Assembly: GCA_012932295.1 (NCBI GenBank)
Contig: JAAONU010000016.1
Coordinates: 31,805,290-31,869,289, forward strand
DNA from: Cyclina sinensis
Lineage: Eukaryota > Mollusca > Bivalvia > Venerida > Veneridae
Direction of reading: 5' to 3'
Length of the DNA stretch: 64,000 nt
The notes under the pieces are model-generated. The model saw only the letters and a list, made by a program, of their open reading frames with translations. It searched no databases and was not told where the DNA came from. The first letter of the stretch is position 1. Each line of letters begins with the position of its first letter. Both the position numbers and the translations under genes were made by a program. Below are positions 37,886 to 47,355 of the stretch, in pieces.

Positions 37886-38898
37886 TAACCCGTTGAACGT
37901 CAACGTTGGCGGCGCATTGGTATGCTCCAGACCGGAAGTACACAGGCCCAGGCTGCAGCTGACTTGAATGTTTCTCAGTCCGTTGTCTGTCGATTGCGGT
38001 CACGCTATCAAACAACTGGTGACGTGATTGGTATCCAAAGAAGTGGACACCCGAGACGACCGCTTTGTTGTTAATCAAACTCTTCGTAATAGAGTTCTGA
38101 CGGCCATAGACCTTCAACAACGCCTTCGACATGTCAGAAGGTCAATGTCTTGAGGCAGACAACCAGAAATCACCGTCTAGCAGACTATGTCTTAACGCTA
38201 GGCGCCCTCTGTGGTCTTGCCGTGGTCAGGAAGGCATCGTCATGAACGTTTGACGTGGTGTAGAGAGCGGCGTCGGTGGAATATTAACCAGTGGTAAAAT
38301 GTGATGTTCAGTGATGAATCTAGATTCAGCCTAGACTTTCTCGATGGTCGAAGAAGAGTTTTGCATCGCCCAGGTGAACGTTTTACAGACACTGCTAGGG
38401 TTGCCTACGACTGATATGGGGGATGGGTCCGTTATGGTATGGGGTGGCATCACTGTGAAAGCCAGAACACAGCTACATGTGTACCATGGCAGTGTGACTA
38501 GCCAGTACTACCGTGACAACATGTTGGTTCCGCATGTTGTCCCGTTTGCTCAACGTCATGGCTTCAAGGATGATAACGCTAGGGACCATGGGGCAAGACT
38601 CGTCACTGAGTTCCTGGAAGAGCAACATATCCGTACTTTACCATGGCAGGCGATGAACCCGGACTTATCACCTATTGACCATGTGTGGGACATTCTTGGA
38701 AATTGTGTCCGAAGACGTGATCCTCCATCCAGAATGTTACGTGAGCTCGGTGCGGCGCTGCAGGTAGAGTGGGACAGAATCCCTCAGCACACCACCAGTC
38801 GTCTTATTGGGAGTATGAGACGTTGCATAGCTTGTTGCGACAGTAGATGTGGTCCAACACGTTATTGGGGACGTGTGAAAAAGATGACGTTAACGTAA
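37886..38898 (+). pseudogene. Tc1-like transposase, frameshifted
   Basis: Blocks in order on the + strand: a helix-turn-helix region (MLQTGSTQAQAAADLNVSQS from 37922, RSGHPRRP near 38050); the first catalytic Asp in VMFSDESRF (38301-38327); then, after a one-base frame change near 38400-38420, an open stretch to TAA at 38898. That stretch holds SVMVWGGI, DDNARDHGARLV (second Asp) and NPDLSPIDHVWD. The spacing between the second Asp and the last acidic residue is 34 residues, as in DD34E Tc1 proteins, but the last residue is Asp where Tc1 has Glu. The 184-codon C-terminal ORF is the longest transposase piece in the window. Several stops and frameshifts break the N-terminal half. Terminal inverted repeats were not identified. 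Confidence 0.85.
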
Positions 38899-39661
38899 TG
38901 ACTTCGGACGCTGTTTAAAGTACTTAAAGATGTCATGAAGGAGTTAAATTAAAATAAAGATGTGTGAATGAATTTTTTTTATTGATTAAATAAACATCAA
39001 AAGGTGAAGGTTTTCTTAATCACTTGCAATAACAATAAAACCTACAATACCCCCTACTTGTGTGATCAGTATAATTCCTTTCTGCTAAAAGGTGAAAATA
39101 AAAAGTGCACTTTTACCACAGCTGACAACGACCACATTAATACCAGAGTGAGTTTAAAGAAACCAATAATAGGCATATTTATGCTTGAATCGTAAAAAGA
39201 GACGAAGGACAGGAATCCACAAAGCCATAAAAATTGACTTGTGACGTCATTGTAGGAAAAATAAGAGTGAAATGATTCCAGATATAGCCACTTGTCTCCG
39301 AGTGAAAGTTGTACGGTTTTATAATATGTTCTCGAAGGCCGTGCTGTAAATTATTACGGTTTTACATTTCAGAAAATTTCTGAAAACGGGTTTTGTCAGG
39401 AAAAATCGAGAAAGCGATGCTTATTTTAGCATTCTTGACGATTTTTATTAGTTTTCAGACGGCGTTGGCCAGTGAGTTTTTAAAGCAGTCAACAAAAGTC
39501 ATTCTTGTGTTATATTTTCTTGTTTCACAAAGTATTTCCTTCCAAAATGTGTCAGTATCCAGGAAAGAACGATGGACAAATAATAAAGACACATAGAGAA
39601 AAAGCCAACCGCGATCACAAAATCGTAGCTGTAAGGGGAAAAAATTCGTTTTCAGTCCCAT
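38899..39661. other. AT-rich intergenic DNA, nothing recognised
   Basis: Chance ORFs on both strands at 39393-39661. The left edge should contain the Tc1 right end, but no terminal repeat is obvious. Confidence 0.35.
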
Positions 39662-40295
39662 AACCGCCAGTTAGACGGGGCGGATATAGTTTGCGGTACG
39701 TACGTGCGTCCGTCCGTCCGTCCAAAACGTTTGTCCGAAGTATAACTGTGTGAAACCTATTAATGTTTTACTTGAATTTTTAAGGAATAGTATCATGGCT
39801 ATATACAGAGGTGCTGCCATTTGCTAAAATTTCTAATTTAACTTTCTCTGGAGCACAACTCTAAAATCGTCTTGATACATTGACTTGAAACTTGAAGTAT
39901 AGTTAAATGTTTCTGTGAAAAAGTGCAGAGTAGAAGAACCATAACTCTTACTTGGCATGTATTCAGAACTATTGCCCTGTGTTGATTAAGTTCATCGGTA
40001 ATTTTTAAATGTCCTAACTTGAACCTAGAGGTTAGTTTGATGGCATTGTGGAGAAGAGTCGAGCAAAAGAACCATCAATTTCAGATTATATACCAAGTAT
40101 GAGGACAATTTCTAACAGTTCATAGAATAGTTGCAGAACTAGAATTATGTTGTAATCAAATATTAATCTTTCTGTAATGATTAAACAAAGCATGTTGTTG
40201 AACTGAGAGACAACAATTTTTAGAAACAAGAGATAGATTACTGAAGAGATAATTATGATGATTGAACTTTTCAGATTTATGTTAACGGCGGTTTG
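39662..40295 (+). mobile_element. Hairpin-GTCC element
   Basis: AACCGCC with its partner GGCGG forms a hairpin at 39663-39683. GTCCGTCCGTCCGTCC follows at 39708-39723, then diverged core sequence (for example ATTGACTTGAAACTTGAAG). GGCGGTT at 40288-40294 is the complement of the 5' AACCGCC, marking a plausible right end. Confidence 0.55.
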
Positions 40296-41683
40296 TGTGT
40301 GTGAGTGTTCTCTTTAGTTTCAATTTAATCAGTTATTCAAGGAATATTTTTTAATGGTTGATTTTAAATACTGCCGCTCGCTTGTAGGAAAGCATCATTT
40401 TGAAAATATTGTTTGAACAGTATTGTTTATCTGAGTACTGAAATCAGATCTTTGAATATATTTTGACATAATTAGAAGTTGTCACATAGATGCTGTCTGC
40501 TTTGAAGTGTGTCTTGATATCTTCAAATGAATAAATAGTGTTTATTGACTTTTGATTAGAGTTCTTGCCAGACTGCAACTTTTCAAAACAAGTACAATAT
40601 TTTATAAATACAGCATACAAATTTATAAAACCTATCGAGAAAATTCTTTCGGTGTTTACATTTAGAATATAGTCTAGGATTATGCTTTTGCATAGAATCA
40701 AGTGAAGATTTCCCTTCATTATAACGGTGAGAACTAACATAAGCAGTATAGTAAAGGATCCAAAAACGCTCTTCTATTCATGTGATGAAACTGTCGATAT
40801 ATTCTGTGACATAAAACTATGGAATTATCCTGTCTTTATGGAAGGGCACACAGTGTTGATAAATTTACATCTCTAATCTTAAAAGTGTCTTAACACGATT
40901 GAAAATGTATGCCAAGGGAAGCCACTCTCCTAAAGGTACTTAAACTAGTTTTCTTCGATAGTTTCCCTTACACAGAACAATGAACTAACTTCTGATGAAC
41001 ATTTACTACGATTATTATTATTATTATTATTATTATCATCTTTTCTCGAAATACCTTTAATCAAAAACTCTGTTCTTCGTTTTTCGTTTATTTGTTATTT
41101 GTTTTGATTAATGAGACTTGTTTTAATTCTTTAGGGAGAGCTTTTGATTTGATAGCAATATTTTACGTGTGTTTTGGTTCCCTTTCTTCGTACCGAAATG
41201 AAACTAGTTTTGTCATTCAAACTATAACAACTGACAAGAGTACATAATGTTTAAAGACATATTTTTGACACAAATGACATATTAAGACACAAAAATTGTT
41301 TTATTGTTGACAATAAGATATGTGAAAATATATCAATGTATGTAAATTGTCAGTATGCAGACAAGGCCTTAAAATATAATGTGTAAATTTATCAGTTTGA
41401 CTCCATTTAAATTTTTATTTCAGAGCGGACCCGGTAAAAATGAAAATGTTAAATATCACTGGTAGTCATATTGTGCCTGACACCACCAGTACTGTTCATT
41501 CAATAATAGATTATAATTTCAGATACCGGATATAATTTTATACTCTTGGTTTTAAGTCACTAACGTGTTTTAAAGAGGTTTTGCACAAAAAGGGTAAAAT
41601 TGTTTTTATAACAAAAATGTATTTATTCTTATGCCTATTTGTCTGCTCAAAGTGTGAGATTTTGTTACTGTAATGAATTTACT
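40296..41683. other. AT-rich intergenic DNA with an (ATT)n microsatellite
   Basis: (ATT) of about eight units at 41010-41035. A chance minus-strand ORF at 40444-40740. Nothing else recognised. Confidence 0.4.
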
Positions 41684-42102
41684 AGTGTGGCCATACCACT
41701 TGGTATGTGACGTCATTTTAGGTTGTCGCAAGCAGCATGTTTTTGCCTCGACTCGTAGGAGAAAACTGTTGTATTTTATTTCTTTATCAATTTAAATGGG
41801 ATAAAGCGCTTACGAAGCCTAATGATTCTTCTGTCAGATGTGCAGTATTTCCCAACATTCAGGAAAACGGCCAGAGTTCTTGAAAATTTGTTTTCGCGAA
41901 TGTTAGAAAATTCTGTACATCTGACAAAAGAATCGTCACGGCCAAAGTATGGGGGATAGTTTTCGACTTTGCATGCGCTATATCCTATTGAAATTGATGA
42001 AGAAATGAAGTACTTAAGCAGTGTTTACTTCGGAATCGCGACAAGAGATCCTGCTTGCGACAGCGTAAAATGACGTCACATACCACGTGGTATTGCCACA
42101 CT
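41684..42102. mobile_element. Palindromic non-autonomous DNA transposon (MITE) with CRE-bearing ends
   Basis: The outer 51 bases (from GTGTGGCCATACCAC) return as reverse complement at the right end (to GTATTGCCACAC) with about four mismatches. The inversion continues inward: TTCTGTCAGATGTGCAG near 41830 pairs with CTGTACATCTGACA near 41920, and TTTATTTCTTTATCAATTT pairs with AAATTGATGAAGAAATGA. Nearly the whole 419-bp unit folds back on itself. Each end contains the 8-bp palindrome TGACGTCA, a canonical cAMP-response element. No coding capacity. A target-site duplication is not obvious. Confidence 0.85.
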
Positions 42103-42230
42103 GTTAACATATGCATTCGTATTTTGAACGAAGCAGGTACATTATATTGTATTTCGTGTTAACAATTCAGTTAGAGATAGTTATTAGGGGATATTTTAAA
42201 GCTGGTTCATTCAGTAAAGAGAAATTAGTA

Positions 42231-42935
42231 ATACTGTGAAATCATTTTTGTTCGCGTAGGACGAATTTTCGCGTATTTCGCGCTAGGAACAATGCGCGAA
42301 TTTAAGACCGCGCTTTTATTAAACTAATAAAACATTTACGTTATCCGAATCTTGATCCTGTCCGAAATACCTGCATATATTTTTCCACTCACTTTTGACC
42401 ATTATTTGTTGTTTTTAGCCAATATAACTTGAAAAATCGGATGTTTTGGCAAATTCTAAATATCTAGCAAAATTAAAATGAAACTTATTTTGTTTTCTTT
42501 TTAAGTATGTTTCGTTTGCATTTTCGGTTGGTTGATTTTCTTGAATTGTTGAACGCTTGTCTGAAGCGTTTACTAATAATTATATCGTTGTCATAATTCG
42601 TTCATTGTTTTTTTTAGCGTAATTGATTAGGGACCGGTTATAAAAGACCAGTCGGTATCGATCTTTTAATCTGTGCACACTTAACCTGTGTCAATCAACG
42701 TCAATTAACAGTTGGACCTGTCAGTTTGTATATTCGACAGCGGACCGCGGTAATTGACACGTATACACTCGTCGGTCGTGATACAGCGTCATGCAGCTGT
42801 CGTCTGCTTTTTATGCTGATAAAGAAAAAATTGAATCTGAAATTGAAAAAGCGCGAATTTAGGACCGCGCGAACGTACATTTCTTGCCGTTTGCCCGAAA
42901 TTTCATCCCAGCGAATTTAAATGATTTCACAGTAT
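42231..42935. mobile_element. DNA transposon, non-autonomous, TIR ATACTGTGAAATCATTT
   Basis: ATACTGTGAAATCATTT at 42231-42247 is matched by its reverse complement ending at 42935, with TTCGC a few bases inside both ends. GCGCGAATTTAAGACCGCGC (42293-42312) and GCGCGAATTTAGGACCGCGC (42851-42870) are a near-identical subterminal direct repeat. The 64-codon ORF at 42726-42920 ends in the terminal repeat and is an artefact. Confidence 0.8.
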
Positions 42936-42987
42936 GTATATACATGTATTTCTGTTTCAAATGAAGTTCACAAGCAATTATTTTCTG

Positions 42988-44894
42988 TTAAAGGTCATGT
43001 GACACGACTATAGCAACTTTGTCTATTCAAAATAATCATAATGTACTGATTAAAATGGTTTAACTGCGGAATTACGAAAATATTGCTTTTGATAAGAAAA
43101 AACGTGTTTTTGATGATCGGCTGTTTCCGTTTCGACATCGGTAGTTTCCGCCGCAATTTTTGGCTGTGACGTAGATTTATCCCTACTGTACCAGGCAGTA
43201 GTGCAGAATTACACTGCTCGTAACACATCCATTTTTTAATGAAAAATTACACTAAACCACAAGTGGAAGAAACATGATAAAGGCACACTTATAAAAATAA
43301 CATGCTATAAATTGTAAGTTAAATAAAACAATGTGATTACTTCTCGATTTTTATAAGTAAATTCAAACTTTGTACCGAGAGAACGGGTTGTATTTTTACC
43401 TTAATAAATATTAATAAATATTCCAATTTCTTCCATGTTGTGGTTCGTTATAAAACTATCTCCTCCACGTTTTTAAATGCTGCGTAACACCTCCTCACTT
43501 GATGTTTACATGAAAAACAAATTATTTTTCTTTTAAGTGTAGTAAAATTGAAGTGAATTAAGGTGATCTAATGTGTTAACATTTGTTTCACTGGAATGGA
43601 AATTCACAATACAGTGTATTTTCACGTTGGGATATTGTTTGAAAAATAATAATACGGCATGTCCATCAAGCAGAAATTTGTGTCTGCTTATAAATTAATA
43701 TCCAATGAAATGTCAAAGATCCATAAATCACGCCTTATACTGTGGGATTTATGCAAATTAACCTGCCCAAAAGGGACCCTTGTATATTCTACAAAGCTGT
43801 CAAAACAAAACAATTAACTTTTTTATGACCCAATCAATGATAAAGTTGAGACGAATAGCAAAATTTTATTGCAAGTGATCTTACAAATTGATTGTATTAC
43901 TTTTGATCAGTCACACTTGTGAAAACATTATGTAATAGCTTGTTCCAATTAACATGTCTGGATGATTTTTAGTTAAGAAGCTTCCATGCAGATACATATT
44001 TTAATTAGATAATTTAATGTAATGGATCTATTTATGATGAAAATAAAAATCATTCGATTTCTAAATGTGAACAAATTATTAAAAAAACAAAAACAAAAAA
44101 CAGTGTGTTTGTGTTATGATTTTGACATAGCTTTTAGGGCTTCTTCATATTATTTGTTCTTTGATCATTATTGTTTTGTTTTAAAAAAAATGTAGAATGA
44201 ATAAGCCAAAAAAAAAAGATAGGCATTTATAATGAAAAAAATTATAGATCTAGTCAAAGATTACTTACAGGTACCTCAGGCAAAATATACCACAGACAAA
44301 TAAGCAACACATCACTGTAAGGAGAATGTTTTTATGGAAAAAAATCTCTCGATTTGAGTTAGTTTATCAAGTCTTCCAACAAACTGCATCGGATAAAAAT
44401 AAGCATGTTCAAAATCTTTTTGGATCAGTTACTTGAAAAATATCTCTTAGTCTAGATATTTTCACTGATGTATCTTTTAATTCTATAACCCTGATTAAAC
44501 TAGCCTCTATATAATATTGCTCATTGGCTTCGTAATTCCATCAAAATTACAAATTATTTTTTTTTAAATCTTCAGTGTTTATTCATGATGTAAGATTATC
44601 TTGTTCAATTTTGGTTTTTTTTACTATATTCAGTCTACATTTTCTTTTTCAATCATAATTTTAAAGTTCTAGGTAGCTGTGTAAAGTGGCAAGGGATAAA
44701 TGTGCGTCACTTCCGGTTTCGCTCTTGACAGGTGCGCGCGACCAAGTGCGTAAAATATTGATTTTAATTTGCTATAAAAACATCTTTAAGATGAAAATTA
44801 CCTGCGGAATTTTGTAAAACAGTCATAGTTAGATATATATTTTTCGCTCATATGAAAATTTCGAGGTCAAAAATTCGTGTCACATGACCTTTAA
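42988..44894. mobile_element. Non-autonomous DNA transposon flanked by TTAA
   Basis: AGGTCATGTGACACGA follows TTAA at the left (42988-43007), and its reverse complement precedes TTAA at the right (to 44894). So the unit is TTAA + 16-bp inverted repeat + about 1.87 kb + inverted repeat + TTAA. TTAA target duplications are used by piggyBac and Kolobok families, and this is the basis for the class guess. The interior is AT-rich with no transposase-like ORF. The palindromic core GTCATGTGAC resembles an E-box/bHLH site. Confidence 0.7.
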
Positions 44895-45287
44895 GTTTGC
44901 AAATATACTTGGCTCCCTGCTACAGTTATGTTTTTGCTGTCTTTTTTCAGAATGTCTTGAGGTAAACCGGAAAAAGAATATTGATACTACTGAACTAGGA
45001 GATTGCCAGAGTAGGAAATTACCTAATTTGGAAGTTGTCTGATAGAATTGTTGAACAAGAAAGTGGACACATGGTCGCTGACAGATCCCTCGTCGCATAA
45101 TGATCTGTGTTTCAGCCCAAGCTATCTCAAAAAGTCATACAATGAAAACAGAAAACAAAGCAATAAATCGAAAGGCGGTTACAAATAGCTCAGCCATTCT
45201 ATAGATCAGTTTTGGTGGTGTCACTCTCTGGGTGGCGACAAAACCGAAATAGTAATGTTAACAAACGTGAATCCTGCTTGAAGTTGC
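44895..45287 (+). other. Presumed 5' flank / 5' UTR of the ankyrin gene
   Basis: The 393 bases between the TTAA transposon and the start codon must hold the proximal promoter or 5' UTR if exon 1 is the first exon. No TATA box, initiator or CpG-rich patch was convincing. A weak acceptor-like TGCTTGAAG just before the ATG (to 45283) leaves open that an upstream exon is spliced here. The ORF at 44880-45098 (minus) is unsupported. Confidence 0.35.
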
Positions 45288-46650
45288 ATGGCGTCCAGAA
45301 AGTGTTCCAAGGAGCTGTATATATCCCCTAACCGTACAAAAATTCCAGATGTCTTCGTCATTCAGGATTTCTCACACTCGCCACCAAATGCAACTGCCCT
45401 TCAAGGTCACCTGTCCCCTTCTTATTGTGGATACTTATCCCCTGATTGTGCCTCTTCCGTTTATACGAGGTCAAACAGTACAGTTTCTTCCATTTTCGAT
45501 CTGTCGTTTGAAAGCGAGCAACTTGACCGGTCGCTTAGAGCAAACGATGCCTTTGCCGTTTCAAAAATTTTGCAAGTACATTATGGGAAATTCCCTATCA
45601 ATTTCCGTAGTCCAAGCCCATGGGATAGACACAGTGCTGAGTCTCGCGGCAGACGACCAAGTTCGAGGTCAGATGAACAAGGTATGTATGTGCGAAAACA
45701 GCCGACCTACTTTGACCGCGGAGAAGGATTCGACAGGCGGGAAAGTGTCACTCCAGAATGTGATATACCAGATATTTTTAGAACATCTCTTCACGTCGCT
45801 ATTTTACATAGTTCATTAGAAGTAATAGACGTTTTACTTAAGCATGGTATTGATCCAAATGAACCGCGCTCCAATTTGATCAATTCAGAGAGACGCTTGT
45901 CATCGTTTTTGTCGGATGGTAACAAACTACGACCAGACTGTGTCATTGAAGAATCATATGAGCAGTCGTATTCAGACGATAGTCTTGTAAATAAGTCTTC
46001 TGATAATCTTACTCTTCCTGTACCCGTCCAAGTTACCCCTGTCTCCACATCTAGTGAAACAAGCAGAAAACTTAGCACTGCATCTCATGACACTAGTAAA
46101 CCTAGGGCTTCTTTTGCAATTTCGCTGGACAATGAAATATGTTACACTACAGAGGAATTGTTTAATCTTCCGCCGCTTTTTATCGCCGTTCAAGAGAAAA
46201 AGGATATTGAGGTATGTTTTCTTTTGCATTACGGTGCTGATCCAAATGTTCAAGACCGCGCCGGAAACACGCCTTTACACTTAGCGGCCACCGATTCATG
46301 TTATGATCCAAATATATGTGCAGTATTATTACGTCATGGTGCTAAAATTAGACAGAGCAATAAACATGGACAGACACCGCTCGACTTCCGCCAGGGTCTG
46401 TTTGATATGCAAATTTCTGTGGTTAAAGACTTGTTGTCGGGAAAAAATAGTACGTTCAGTCTTAACAAATGTCTGGAGGCAAATAAACAGGGAAAGCGGA
46501 TCTCCCTATCGAGTTCGGCAGATTCTGGTTCACGAAATACGAGCAGATCAGGCAGTATCAAGAAACGCTTGTTTAAGCGTAGTGAAATGAAGGAGAGAGA
46601 AAAGATGGCGCGTGAACGACGCAGACTCGAAAGCACTTCCACAGGAACGG
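45288..46650 (+). CDS. Ankyrin-repeat protein, exon 1
   Basis: Large coding exon, 454 complete codons plus one base. The ATG at 45288 is the first after an in-frame TGA at 45279; its context (TTGCATGG) is only fair. The exon ends at the consensus donor G|GTAAGT (46650/46651); the apparent stop three codons later is intronic. Ankyrin repeats are recognisable at about residues 163-192 (TSLHVAILHSSLEVIDVLLK, HGIDPN) and 293-356 (PPLFIAVQ, LLHYGADPN, GNTPLHLAA, LLRHGAK), with a partial one from 360 (GQTPLDF). Residues 76-105 (LDRSLRANDAFAVSKILQVH) resemble an N-terminal ankyrin-like helix pair. A Ser-rich linker (195-290) separates repeats one and two. A basic, charged stretch (425-447, KKRLFKRSEMKERE) precedes the donor. 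There is no signal peptide or membrane segment. It is probably a cytoplasmic scaffold or adaptor; the exact orthologue is not recognised. It is the only long open, GC-richer frame in the window. Confidence 0.9.
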
Positions 46651-47052
46651 GTAAGTAATTCAAGGAAGATGCACAGGCATTTACGTCCCTCTAATAAACA
46701 ATTCAAAATTCACTCTTAGGATAGACTACATTACAAAACAAAATACGGACTATACTTTGTAGTATACGCATTTCCATAGACATTTTCACAGCAAGAGTCT
46801 TCTTACAAGGGCCAGATACATACTTTACACTTGATCTATAGTAATTACTCTATATATACGTTTATTTCCAATGATATGGTAAGAGCTCTTGCTACATTCA
46901 ACCGTAGGTTTGTTATAATGTGAGCGAAAGGTTTAGAGTGTCTCTCAACAAAAAGATATGTTTTAACTGCACCATCAGAATTATGATAAGTATTAGACAT
47001 ACTGGGGTATTTCATTTAAATAATATCAAAATTATGTTTTCTTGTTATATAG
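46651..47052 (+). other. Intron 1 of the ankyrin gene
   Basis: Starts GTAAGT and ends with ATAG (47049-47052) or, nine bases further, TTAG (to 47061). It is 402 or 411 bases long, AT-rich, with a T-rich tract (GTTTTCTTGTTAT) before the acceptors. No repeat inside. Confidence 0.75.
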
Positions 47053-47159
47053 ATATATTAGGCGACCACTCGAACGCTAGTTCCTACCGAAGCACTTGTA
47101 GTAGAAGCCGACTACAGTCTATGGCTGTGACGGAAGATTTGGACAGCGAGGCCTACTTG
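47053..47159 (+). CDS. Ankyrin-repeat protein, exon 2 (two possible acceptors)
   Basis: The split codon from exon 1 (one base, G) is completed in frame by either acceptor. Using 47053 gives D-I-L-G-D-H-S-N; using 47062 gives G-D-H-S-N, so the two differ by exactly nine bases (three residues, D-I-L). Either way the frame runs open through SSYRSTCSRSRLQSMAVTED to AYL and ends in phase 0 at the donor TTG|GTAAGT (47159/47160). The composition (Ser/Arg-rich, then acidic) continues the exon 1 C-terminal region. A longer ORF reading (46920-47195) runs into both introns and is not the gene model. Downstream exons were not found in the window. Confidence 0.8.
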
Positions 47160-47238
47160 GTAAGTGAGATTTTTATTTGTAAAGAAGCTAGTTAGGCTGT
47201 CTGACATCAGTGTGTGGCGCATTATGGTTTGTAGACGC

Positions 47239-47272
47239 TTTAATATCGGATCCATTTTAATATTGGATCCAT
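47239..47272. repeat. 17-bp tandem duplication
   Basis: TTTAATAT(C/T)GGATCCAT occurs twice head to tail with one mismatch, 80 bases after exon 2. Confidence 0.85.
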
Positions 47273-47355
47273 TTTAAACTTTATGCAAGGCCTAGTCCCG
47301 TTTTCTGAACCACATGAACAGGATATTGAAACAAGTACGTCATATATAGAATTTA

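Noticed and set aside
46651..46658. Apparent stop codon ending the ankyrin ORF at 46658
   Set aside because: The sequence there is G|GTAAGTAA, a consensus donor, and exon 2 continues in frame. The stop lies in the intron.
45349..46663. Long alternative-frame and opposite-strand ORFs inside the ankyrin exon
   Set aside because: They are shadows of the true frame, which alone shows ankyrin repeats and joins exon 2 in phase.
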